Source of the DNA: Actinoplanes ianthinogenes
Lineage (GTDB): Bacteria > Actinomycetota > Actinomycetes > Mycobacteriales > Micromonosporaceae
Length of the DNA: 64,000 bases
Assembly (NCBI RefSeq): GCF_018324205.1
Contig: NZ_AP023356.1
Coordinates: 4,811,001 to 4,875,000, forward strand
Direction of reading: 5' to 3'
Part shown: piece after piece, positions 56,860 to 64,000 of the stretch
Layout of the letters: each line of letters begins with the position of its first letter
How positions within the stretch are numbered: the first letter of the stretch is position 1
Translations under genes and position numbers: made by a program
The notes under the pieces: generated by a model
Seen by the model: only the letters and a program-made list of their open reading frames with translations
What the model was told of the DNA's origin: nothing
Database searches by the model: none

Positions 56860-57717
56860 TCAGATCGAAGCCAGCAAGTGGACGGCCTCGGCCAGGCCGG
56901 TCAGCCGGGTGATCCCGGGCGGGAGATCGCCGTCCGGCCAGCCCGGGCCGGCCGCCGCGATCACCACCGGCGGGGCCGGGGCGTCGCGGACCCGGATCAG
57001 CTGGTCGACCGCTCCGGTGCGGTCGCGCTGCGACCAGAGCACCACCGCGGCCGGGCCGGTCCGTCCGATCGCGTCCAGCAGCGCCGTCGAGGGCAGCCGG
57101 GCGCCGAAGAGCCGGCACGCCACGCCGGCCTCGCCGAGCGCGGCGGCGAGCGCCTCCAGGGCGAGGGTGTGCTGCTCCTCGTCGGCGCCGGCGAGGAGGA
57201 TCCGCGGGACGTCGGCCACCCGCTGCGTCGTGGCCAGCACCTCGGTGACCGCCCGCGACAGCAGGTGTTCGACCTCCACGTAGCGCTGGGTGGTCTGGTA
57301 GCGGTCGCCGATCCCGATCAGCACCGGGGCGATCACCTCGGTCCAGGCGGCCACCACACCGCGCTGGGCGACCGTCGCGCAGAGGATGTCCCGCATGCCC
57401 AGCGCGTCCAGGCGCAGCGCGGCCCGGGCCAGCCCGCGGGCGGCCGCGTCGAGCCGGGCCGGCGCCGGATGCCGGGCCGGATCTCCCTGCGGTGCGTTCC
57501 GGGCCCAGGCGGCGGCCTCGGCGGGCGCCACGCCCTGCGCGGTGAGCCGTTGCATGACCTGCAACCGGCCCATGTCCTCGTCGGTGTAGCGCCGGTGGTG
57601 ACCGGGCTCGTGCCGGCTGGGGCCCAACCCGTATCGCTGGTGCCAGGTGCGCAGGGTGGTGACCGCCACACCGAGGCGGCGTGCCGCGGCACCGGCGCTC
57701 AGCGCCTCATCGGCCAC
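56860..57717 (-). CDS. litR: MerR-type B12-domain photoreceptor-like regulator (LitR/CarH type)
   Basis: A 285-residue protein: MerR HTH (LSAGAAARRLGVAVTTLRTWHQRYG, about 6-30), a helical domain, and a cobalamin-binding domain. In CarH/LitR, W-x9-EH caps B12; here the position is Tyr (Y140) with EH at 150-151. The lower-ligand DxHxxG reads E-x-H-x-x-A (His183). B12-bound LitR represses carotenoid genes in the dark. ATG 57717 overlaps the idi stop; it lies last in crtE-crtI-idi-litR. The family is clear; light sensing is inferred. Confidence 0.88.
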   Translation of the reverse strand: MADEALSAGAAARRLGVAVTTLRTWHQRYGLGPSRHEPGHHRRYTDEDMGRLQVMQRLTAQGVAPAEAAAWARNAPQGDPARHPAPARLDAAARGLARAALRLDALGMRDILCATVAQRGVVAAWTEVIAPVLIGIGDRYQTTQRYVEVEHLLSRAVTEVLATTQRVADVPRILLAGADEEQHTLALEALAAALGEAGVACRLFGARLPSTALLDAIGRTGPAAVVLWSQRDRTGAVDQLIRVRDAPAPPVVIAAAGPGWPDGDLPPGITRLTGLAEAVHLLASI

Positions 57718-58282
57718 CCGGCCCCTCCGAGAAGAGGATGTTGTCGGGCAGGCTGGTGAACAGGACCTCGAGGACGCCGGACAGCCAGGGCGCGTAGTCC
57801 TCCGGTGAGGCCGCGATCTCGGCGTGCAGCGCCAGCGGCGAGACCCACCGCAGCTCGGCGACCTCGTCCGGGTCCGGCACCGGCACGACCCCGTCCGGCA
57901 GGTGTCCGACGAGCACGTGGTCGTACTCGAACTCGACCCGGCTGGTGACCATGTCGGCCGCCCAGTAGGTGTACGTGCCGAGCTCGGTCAGCGCGATGTC
58001 GCGTACCGAAAGCTCTTCGGAGAGACGGCGACCGGCCGCCTCCGTGACCGACTCGCCGGGCCCCGGGTGGCCGCAGCAGCTGTTCGCCCAGCGCAGCGGG
58101 AAGCGGGTCTTCACCGCGGCGCGCTGCTGGAGCAGCACGCGGCCCTGTGCGTCCTGGAGGAAGACGGAGAACGCCCGGTGCAGTTTTCCGGGTTCCTGGT
58201 GGGCGTCGGCGACGGTCATCGTGCCGACGGCCTGTCCGTCGTGGTCGACCACCTCGACCAGGTGCGTTTCCCGTTGGCTCAT
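57707..58282 (-). CDS. idi: Isopentenyl-diphosphate delta-isomerase, type I
   Basis: Interconverts IPP and DMAPP for terpenoid synthesis. The 191-residue Nudix-fold enzyme has LHRAFSVFLQDAQGRVLLQQRAAVKTRFPLRWANSCCGHPGPGE, with the catalytic Cys in NSCCGHP and EAAGRRLSEEL of the Nudix box, and WAADMVTSRVEFEYDHVLVG with the catalytic Glu. ATG 58282 overlaps crtI by 4 bp and its end overlaps litR by 11 bp. Feeds the adjacent crt genes. Confidence 0.96.
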   Translation of the reverse strand: MSQRETHLVEVVDHDGQAVGTMTVADAHQEPGKLHRAFSVFLQDAQGRVLLQQRAAVKTRFPLRWANSCCGHPGPGESVTEAAGRRLSEELSVRDIALTELGTYTYWAADMVTSRVEFEYDHVLVGHLPDGVVPVPDPDEVAELRWVSPLALHAEIAASPEDYAPWLSGVLEVLFTSLPDNILFSEGPGGR

Positions 58283-59793
58283 GACAATCCCCCTGTGATC
58301 CGGCTCGCGGCCAGCTTCCCGGAGATGAGCACCATCGGCACGCCGACACCGGGTTGTGTGCCCGAACCGGTGAAGACCACGTTCGGTAGTGCCGGGTGCA
58401 GGTTCGACGGACGGAACGGCCCGGTCTGGGAGAACGAGTGCGCGGCCGCGAACGGGGTGCCCGCGGCCATCCCGTCGTCCGCCCAGTCGGCCGGGGTGAT
58501 GATCCGTTCGACCTCCACGCCGTCCCGGAAGCCGACGTATCCGCGCTGTTCCAGGGTTTGCAGCAGCTCGTCGGCATAGCGCTCGGCGAGGCCGCCGCGC
58601 CAGTTCATCGGGCCGCTCTCCAGGTTCGGCGTCGGCGCCAGCACGTAGTAGGTCTGCTTGCCGGGCGGGGCCGCGGCGGGATCGGTGTGGGTCGGGTTCG
58701 TGACCAGCAGTGACGGGTCGCTCATCAGCAGGCCGCGGTGGATCACCTCGTCGAAGGTGCGCTTCCAGCCCGTACCGAAATGGATGTTGTGGTGGGCGAT
58801 CTTCGAGTACGCCTGCGAGGAGCCGATGTGCAGCACCACACAGGACGGTGAGTAGCGCAGGCGGCGGGTGCGGCGGGCCGGGAGCAGGTCCCGATAGGCG
58901 ACCGGCAGATCGGGGTTGAGCACGACCGTGTCCGCCGGGATGAACTCGCCGGACGCGGTGACCACGCCGGTCGCCCGGCCGTTCTGGGTGACCACCCGGT
59001 CGACCGTGGTGTCGTACCGGAAGGTGACGCCGTGTTTCTCGGCGGCGCCGGCCAGTGCCCGGGGCACCGCGTGCATGCCGCCCTTGGGGTAATACACCCC
59101 GACCACCGAGTCGAGGTACGCGATCACCGCGTAGACGGCGAGCGCGTCGTGCGGCGCCATGCCGGCGTACATCGCCTGGAACGAGAAGATCCGCTGGGTA
59201 CGCGGGTCGCGGAAGTAGTCGTTGATCTTCGGCTGGAGTTTGCGGAACGCGCCCATCCCGAGCAGCCGGAGCAGGTTCAGGTTGAGCAGATCGACCGGGC
59301 TGTCCAGGTTCCGGTCGATGAAGTGGTCGCGCTCCAGCTGCCACAACCGCCGGGTGAAATCGACGAACCGCAGATAGCCGTCGGCCTCCCGGGCCCCGCA
59401 GACCCGGGCGATCTCGGCGGCCATCCGGGTGGTGTCGGAGCGCACGTCCAGAGTGGAGCCGTCCGGGTAGTACGCCCGGTATGCCGGGTCGATCGGGGTC
59501 AGCTCCAGCCAGTCGGTGAGTTTCTCACCGACCGCGGCGAGCGGCTCGGCGATCAGCTCCGGCATGGTCAGCACGGTCGGGCCGGTGTCGAAGTCGAAGC
59601 CGCCGACCGAGAGCCGGCCGGCGCGACCGCCCGGCACGGTCTCGCGCTCGACGACGGTCACCTCGCGCCCGGCCGCGGCCAGGTGCAGGGCACAGGAGAG
59701 GCCGGCCAGGCCGGCCCCGACTATCAGCACGCGATCGGTTGGTCCGGTCACAGTACGCACGCGGTGGCTCCAGGGGGTGGGGGCTCTCATCAT
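58279..59793 (-). CDS. crtI: Phytoene desaturase
   Basis: Introduces conjugated double bonds into phytoene to give lycopene-type carotenoids. The 504-residue FAD enzyme has the Rossmann start RVLIVGAGLAGLSCALHLAAAGREVTVVE with GGRAGRLSVGGFDFDTGPTVLTMP, and the C-terminal FTGSGTQPGVGVPMVLISGKLAA. ATG 59793 overlaps the crtE stop, and the stop overlaps idi by 4 bp. The number of desaturation steps is not visible. Confidence 0.95.
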   Translation of the reverse strand: MMRAPTPWSHRVRTVTGPTDRVLIVGAGLAGLSCALHLAAAGREVTVVERETVPGGRAGRLSVGGFDFDTGPTVLTMPELIAEPLAAVGEKLTDWLELTPIDPAYRAYYPDGSTLDVRSDTTRMAAEIARVCGAREADGYLRFVDFTRRLWQLERDHFIDRNLDSPVDLLNLNLLRLLGMGAFRKLQPKINDYFRDPRTQRIFSFQAMYAGMAPHDALAVYAVIAYLDSVVGVYYPKGGMHAVPRALAGAAEKHGVTFRYDTTVDRVVTQNGRATGVVTASGEFIPADTVVLNPDLPVAYRDLLPARRTRRLRYSPSCVVLHIGSSQAYSKIAHHNIHFGTGWKRTFDEVIHRGLLMSDPSLLVTNPTHTDPAAAPPGKQTYYVLAPTPNLESGPMNWRGGLAERYADELLQTLEQRGYVGFRDGVEVERIITPADWADDGMAAGTPFAAAHSFSQTGPFRPSNLHPALPNVVFTGSGTQPGVGVPMVLISGKLAASRITGGLS

Positions 59794-60860
59794 GCCGGTC
59801 GCTGGGTGGCCACGGTGGCCAGCTCGATGAGCATGGCCCGGGCCTCGGCGTCGATCGGCGCCGACGCGAGGGCGGTGAGCCCCTCGGTGACCCGGGTCCG
59901 GATCATCTCCTCGACCCGGACCGGTGCGCCGGTCTCCGTGACGATCCGTGCCTTGCGCTCGATGCCGGCCGTCTCCAGCTCGGCGAGCTGGGCCGGGGTG
60001 GCCATCCGCCGGGCGAGCATCAGCAGCGCGGTCGGCTTGCCGGTCCGCAGGTCGTCGCCGGCGGGCTTGCCGGTCACCGCCGGGTCGCCGTAAACCCCGA
60101 GCAGATCGTCGCGCAGCTGGAAGGCCTCGCCGACGGTCGTGCCGTAGATCCGGTACGCCTCGGCGACCTCCGCGTCGTCGACCCCGGCCAGCGCCAGCCC
60201 GTAGTCGAGCGGCCGGTGCACCGTGTAACTCGCCGTCTTGTGCCGGGCGACCAGCAGCGCCCGCTCCACCGACCAGGACTCCGGATCGGTCTCGCCGAGC
60301 ACGTCCAGGTACTGCCCGGCGACCGCCTCGACGCGCATCCGGTCATATCGCGCACGCACCTCGAGCAGGGTCACCGGCGGCAGCGCGGTGCGGGCCAGCA
60401 ACTGGTCGGCCCAGACCAGGCACAGGTCACCGACCAGAATCGCGGCCGAGTCGCCGAACCGGGCGCCGTGCCGGGCCGCGAAGATCCGGTGCGCGGTGGG
60501 CCGGCCGCGGCGGGTCGCCGAGCCGTCCATCAGGTCGTCGTGCACCAGGGCGAAGGTGTGCATCAGCTCCAGCGCGCCGAGCGCCGGCAACAGCGGCTCG
60601 GCCGAGGCGCCGGGACCGGCGACGCCGCGCCACCCCCAGTACGCGAACGTCGGTCGTAGTCGTTTGCCGCCGGCCATCACCAGGTCACGGGCGGTGCGGG
60701 CGAAGCCGCCGAGCGCCGGGTCGACGGTGTCCAGGGCGGCGATCTGTGAGGCGAGAAAGTCGGCGAGCGTCCCCTCGACGGCGCCGACGAGCCCGGTGGG
60801 GGAGAGCGGCTGCCGGGGTATCGCGCCTAGGCGATTTCCCTCGAGGGTGTCATTGGCCAC
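59790..60860 (-). CDS. crtE: Polyprenyl diphosphate synthase (GGPP synthase)
   Basis: Condenses IPP units to geranylgeranyl diphosphate for phytoene. The 356-residue isoprenyl transferase has the first Asp-rich motif HDDLMDGSATRRGRPT, GKRLRPT upstream, HKTASYTVHRPLDYGLALAG and the second motif FQLRDDLLGVYGDP. GTG-type start overlaps none; it leads the crtE-crtI-idi-litR run, divergent from crtB by 67 bp. Chain length is inferred from context. Confidence 0.92.
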   Translation of the reverse strand: MANDTLEGNRLGAIPRQPLSPTGLVGAVEGTLADFLASQIAALDTVDPALGGFARTARDLVMAGGKRLRPTFAYWGWRGVAGPGASAEPLLPALGALELMHTFALVHDDLMDGSATRRGRPTAHRIFAARHGARFGDSAAILVGDLCLVWADQLLARTALPPVTLLEVRARYDRMRVEAVAGQYLDVLGETDPESWSVERALLVARHKTASYTVHRPLDYGLALAGVDDAEVAEAYRIYGTTVGEAFQLRDDLLGVYGDPAVTGKPAGDDLRTGKPTALLMLARRMATPAQLAELETAGIERKARIVTETGAPVRVEEMIRTRVTEGLTALASAPIDAEARAMLIELATVATQRPA

Positions 60861-60890
60861 GTCCAGTACCGTACCCTAACTTTCGAATGT

Positions 60891-60912
60891 TGCGTCGATT
60901 CGTGCGTCGATT
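60891..60912. promoter_or_regulatory. Direct repeat TGCGTCGATT in the crtE-crtB gap
   Basis: TGCGTCGATT occurs at 60891-60900 and 60903-60912 (12-bp period), between two divergent carotenoid operons and just before the crtB SD CGGAGG. It could be an operator for the LitR-like regulator or a sigma-factor-linked element. Confidence 0.5.
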
Positions 60913-60927
60913 TATCGGAGGACCGGG

Positions 60928-61815
60928 ATGGATACCGATCTGGCGGCTGCCTACGAGCGCTGCCGTGAGCTGAACCGAGAGCACGGACGCACGTATTACC
61001 TGGCGACCCGGTTACTACCGGCCTGGAAGCGTCGGCACGTGCACGCTCTGTACGGATTCACCCGGTTCGCCGACGAGATCGTCGACCGGACCGAGTCCCT
61101 GCCGCCCGCTCAGCGCGCCGCCGAGCTCTCCGCCTGGTCCACCGGGTTCCTGGCCGGACTGCGCGGTGAGCCGGTCGACGACCCGCTGCTGCCCGCGGTG
61201 CTGCACACCATCGCGGTCTTCGACCTGGACCTCGACGACTTCGAGAAATTCCTGCGCAGCATGGCGATGGACCTGACCGTCACCGGCTATCGCACCTATG
61301 CCGACCTGCTCGACTACATGGAGGGGTCGGCCGCCGTGATCGGCACCATGATGCTGCCGATCCTCGGCTCCTCCGACCCGGTGGCCGCCCGCGAGCCGGC
61401 CCGCCAGCTCGGCTTCGCGTTCCAGCTCACGAACTTCATCCGGGACGTCGCCGAGGACCTCGCCCGCGGCCGGATCTACCTGCCCGAGGAGCACCTCGCC
61501 GAGTTCGGCGTCACGCGAGACGACCTGGCCGCCGGCGTCGCCACCCCACCGGTCCGCGCGCTGATCAAGGCCGAGGTGGCCCGGGCCCGGGAGCACTACG
61601 CGGCCGCCGCGCCCGGCATCCCGCTGCTCGAACCGGCCTCGCAGGCGTGCATGCGGACCGCCTTCCAGCTTTACGGCGGGATCCTCGACGAGGTCGAGGC
61701 GGCCGGTTACGACGTCTTCGCCCGGCGCGCCACGGTGCCGAACCGCCGCCGGGCCGCGGTCGCGGTCCGCAGCCTGCTCACCCGGCCCGGCACCCCGGTC
61801 CAGCTGGCGGCCTGA
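60928..61815 (+). CDS. crtB: Phytoene synthase
   Basis: Joins two GGPP molecules to phytoene, the committed carotenoid step. The 295-residue squalene/phytoene synthase has LYGFTRFADEIVDRTE (first Asp-rich region), LGFAFQLTNFIRDVAEDLARGRIYLPEEHL (second region), and AASGIP-like end VEAAGYDVFARRATVPNRRR. ATG 60928, CGGAGG 9 nt upstream. phr follows 1 bp after the stop. Confidence 0.95.
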   Translation: MDTDLAAAYERCRELNREHGRTYYLATRLLPAWKRRHVHALYGFTRFADEIVDRTESLPPAQRAAELSAWSTGFLAGLRGEPVDDPLLPAVLHTIAVFDLDLDDFEKFLRSMAMDLTVTGYRTYADLLDYMEGSAAVIGTMMLPILGSSDPVAAREPARQLGFAFQLTNFIRDVAEDLARGRIYLPEEHLAEFGVTRDDLAAGVATPPVRALIKAEVARAREHYAAAAPGIPLLEPASQACMRTAFQLYGGILDEVEAAGYDVFARRATVPNRRRAAVAVRSLLTRPGTPVQLAA

Positions 61816-61816
61816 G

Positions 61817-63112
61817 ATGGGCGCCCGGATCGCGCTACTCACCCGGGACCTGCGGATCCACGACAACCCGCTGCTCAGCGGCGACGGGGAGATCGTCCCG
61901 CTGTTCGTGCTCGACCCGCGGCTGGCCGGGCTCTCCGCCAACCGGCAGCGCTTCCTGCACCAGTGCCTCGCCGACCTGCGGAACACCCTCCGGGAGCGGG
62001 GCGGCGACCTGGTGATCCGGGAGGGCGACCCGGTGGCCGAGACCGTTCGGCTGGCCCGGGAGGTGGATGCCACCGAGGTGTGGGTCGCCGGCGACGTGAC
62101 CGATTACGCCCAGCGGCGGGAGCGGCGGTTGCGGGAGGCGCGGCTCGACCTGACGGTGACGCCCGGGGTCACGGTGCTGCCGGCCGGGGCGGTGCGGCCG
62201 GGCGGAGGCGGGGACTCGTACCGCGTCTTCACGCCGTACTGGAAAGCCTGGGAGAAAACCCGGTGGCGCGTGCCTGCCGCGACCCCTCGCAAGATCGCGA
62301 TGCCGGACAGCATCGCCGCGGGCACCCTTCCCGAGCTGCCCGCGGGCGACTCACCGGACGCGATCCCCGGCGGTGAGACCGAGGCTCGCCGCCGGCTTCG
62401 CTCCTGGATGCGGGAGATTTCCCGGTACGACGACGAGCACGACGACCTGGCAGCCGACAACACCAGCCGGCTCAGTGCCTATCTCCGGTTCGGCTGCCTC
62501 TCGCCGCTCGAGCTGGCGCTCGCCGCGAAGGCCGACGACTCCCCGGGAGCACAGGCCTACCTGCGGCAACTCGCCTGGCGCGACTTCTATTACCAGGTCA
62601 CCGCGGCCTTTCCGAAGATCTCCACCGAGGCGATGCGGCCCAAGGCGGACACCGGCTGGCGCTACGACGAGGACGCTTTCCAGCACTGGCAGGACGGCCT
62701 GACCGGGGTGCCGGTCGTCGACGCCGGGATGCGCCAGCTGCGCGCCGAGGGCTGGATGCACAACCGGGCCCGGCTGATCACCGCGGCGTTCCTGACCAAG
62801 CACCTCGGCATCGACTGGCGACTCGGCCTGCAATGGTTCTTCCGCTGGCTGATCGACGGGGACGTGCCGAACAATTCCGGCAACTGGCAATGGACCGCCG
62901 GCACCGGCAACGACACCCGGCCCTATCGCAAGTTCAACCCGATCCGGCAGGCGCAGCGGTTCGACCCGCAGGGCGATTACGTCCGCCGGTATGTGCCGGA
63001 ACTCAAAGGCGTCGACGGAGTGGCCGTCCACCAACCGTGGCGGTTGCCCGGCCTCGACTATCCCGGTCCGCTGGAGTCACACCGGGACGAGGCGGTCTGG
63101 CTGCGGGCCTGA
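61817..63112 (+). CDS. phr: Deoxyribodipyrimidine photolyase
   Basis: Repairs UV-made cyclobutane pyrimidine dimers with blue light. The 431-residue class I photolyase has an N-terminal alpha/beta antenna domain (LLTRDLRIHDNPLL) and a C-terminal FAD domain: TRLSAYLRFG-like SRLSAYLRFGCLSP, WRDFYYQVTAAFP, TGVPVVDAGMRQLRAEGWMHNRARL, NNSGNWQWTAGTGNDTRPYRKFNP. It is cotranscribed with crtB, uniting photoprotection and photorepair. Confidence 0.96.
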   Translation: MGARIALLTRDLRIHDNPLLSGDGEIVPLFVLDPRLAGLSANRQRFLHQCLADLRNTLRERGGDLVIREGDPVAETVRLAREVDATEVWVAGDVTDYAQRRERRLREARLDLTVTPGVTVLPAGAVRPGGGGDSYRVFTPYWKAWEKTRWRVPAATPRKIAMPDSIAAGTLPELPAGDSPDAIPGGETEARRRLRSWMREISRYDDEHDDLAADNTSRLSAYLRFGCLSPLELALAAKADDSPGAQAYLRQLAWRDFYYQVTAAFPKISTEAMRPKADTGWRYDEDAFQHWQDGLTGVPVVDAGMRQLRAEGWMHNRARLITAAFLTKHLGIDWRLGLQWFFRWLIDGDVPNNSGNWQWTAGTGNDTRPYRKFNPIRQAQRFDPQGDYVRRYVPELKGVDGVAVHQPWRLPGLDYPGPLESHRDEAVWLRA

Positions 63113-63121
63113 CGACCGAGC

Positions 63122-63182
63122 GGGCGGCCATGAGGATGGTGAGCGCCAGCCAACGCTCGCCATCGCCCCCTCATGACCGCCC
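63122..63182 (+). terminator. Long hairpin after phr
   Basis: GGGCGG-CATGAGG-ATGG-GAGCG on the left pairs, with short mismatches, with CGCTC-CCAT-CCTCATG-CCGCCC on the right, 9 bp after the phr stop. Probable terminator, also possible RNA structure. Confidence 0.65.
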
Positions 63183-63295
63183 TTTCCCGCTTCCGCGAGG
63201 GTCCAGAATCGGTTGTGCCCGGCGACACATGAGAAGTCGCCCCGCACATCTTTCGAGCGCTCCCCGGCACCCCGGTTTCTGCTTAGCTGGATCGC

Positions 63296-64000
63296 ATGGC
63301 TGAAGCGCGGCAAGTGGACGTGGTGGTCGTCGGACTCGGTGTCGGCGGCGAGGAGGTCGCCGGCCGGCTGGCCGCGGCCGGACTGAACGTGCTCGGGGTC
63401 GAGCACCGCCTGGTCGGTGGCGAGTGTCCGTACTGGGGCTGCATCCCCACAAAAATCATGGTCCGCGCCGGGAACGCGCTCGCCGAGGCCCGCCGGATCC
63501 CCGGCCTCGCCGGCACGTCCACCGTGGAGCCCGACTGGGCGCCGGTCGCCCGTCGGATCCGGGACGAGGCCACCGACGACTGGAACGACAAGGTCGCCGT
63601 GGACCGCTTCACCGGCCAGGGCGGGACGTTCCTGCGGGGCACGGCATCGCTGACCGGTCCCGGCCGGGTGCGGGTCGGTGACCAGGAATTCGCCGCTTCG
63701 CGCGGCGTCGTCATCGCCACCGGCACGGTCGCGGTCATCCCACCCGTCGAAGGGCTTTCCGGTACGCCGTACTGGACGAACCGGGAAGCTGTGGAGGCGG
63801 CCACGCTGCCCTCGTCGATGCTGGTGCTCGGCGGTGGGGCCATCGGGTGTGAGCTCGCGCAGGCGTATGCGCGGTTCGGCGTCCAGGTGACCGTGATCGA
63901 GGGTTCGGCGCGGGTGCTCGCCATGGAGGAGCCGGAGTCGTCCCAGGTGGCACATGCCGCGCTGGAGGCCGACGGGGTGCGGGTCGTCTCCGGCGCCCGG
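63296..64000 (+). CDS. NAD(P)/FAD-dependent pyridine nucleotide-disulfide oxidoreductase (partial)
   Basis: The window ends after 235 codons. FAD-binding VDVVVVGLGVGGEEVAGRLAAAGLNVLGVE (8-37) is followed by GGECPYWGCIPTK, the redox-disulfide motif of lipoamide dehydrogenase, mercuric reductase and glutathione reductase, with CPYWGC instead of the usual CxNxGC. A GTxxxIPPVEGL segment and the NAD-binding SMLVLGGGAIGCELAQAYARFG follow. The dimerisation domain lies outside the window, so the substrate remains unknown. ATG 63296. Confidence 0.88.
   Translation, partial: MAEARQVDVVVVGLGVGGEEVAGRLAAAGLNVLGVEHRLVGGECPYWGCIPTKIMVRAGNALAEARRIPGLAGTSTVEPDWAPVARRIRDEATDDWNDKVAVDRFTGQGGTFLRGTASLTGPGRVRVGDQEFAASRGVVIATGTVAVIPPVEGLSGTPYWTNREAVEAATLPSSMLVLGGGAIGCELAQAYARFGVQVTVIEGSARVLAMEEPESSQVAHAALEADGVRVVSGAR

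Overview
The window is about 64 kb of very GC-rich, densely coded actinobacterial chromosome. Gene content and order point to the Micromonosporaceae, most likely Actinoplanes or a close relative: a dnaK-grpE-dnaJ-hspR heat-shock operon, a purSQL operon, bldC with its neighbours, an F420-dependent flavoenzyme, GTG/TTG/CTG starts, and many 4-bp stop/start overlaps. This assignment is inferred from content; no 16S gene is present.

Region by region. 1-9.1 kb: heat-shock operon (the dnaK end, grpE, dnaJ, hspR), a reverse-strand KhtTU-like K+/H+ antiporter pair, a SET-type sugar exporter, and clpB with an HspR operator (HAIR-like) in front. 9.1-14.6 kb: two tandem repeat-rich membrane proteins, an 843-bp region of lower GC, an ArsR regulator and a class II aldolase. 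14.7-21.4 kb: a Hen1-Pnkp RNA-repair operon followed by dedA, divergent from an ECF sigma factor coupled to an LCP-domain membrane protein. 21.7-31.4 kb: class II fructose-bisphosphate aldolase, a group of small membrane proteins, divergent LOG and ADP-ribosylglycohydrolase genes, DUF3151, a 63-bp tandem repeat array, a diacylglycerol kinase-like gene, purA and purD. 31.4-43.9 kb: an SCP2 protein, ArsR-MFS-purB, purS-purQ-purL, a large Gly/Tyr/Gln-tailed membrane protein, a sterol-carrier-like gene, purF and purM.

43.9-48.6 kb: a radical SAM maturase with its 75-residue precursor peptide (AmcB/AmcA type, predicted multi-cyclophane RiPP) sits between purM and the DUF3073-vdh-bldC block. 48.6-55.3 kb: F420/PPOX enzyme, methyltransferase-KptA pair, PrsW-type protease, a Ca-binding-repeat protein, a thioesterase and a secreted RTX-like protein. 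55.3-56.7 kb: a 49-bp repeat array, a tRNA-Phe fragment, and tRNA genes for Phe, Asp and Glu. 56.8-63.1 kb: a light- and carotenoid-related cluster: a LitR/CarH-like B12-type regulator, idi, crtI, crtE, and divergent crtB and phr (photolyase). The window ends inside a pyridine-nucleotide disulfide oxidoreductase gene.

Two functional themes stand out. Most genes of IMP and AMP synthesis (purA, B, D, F, L, M, Q, S) lie within 15 kb. RNA repair and end-processing enzymes (Hen1, Pnkp, KptA) occur at two places. Three tandem-repeat arrays of different sequence (63, 60 and 49 bp) all lie in gaps downstream of converging genes.
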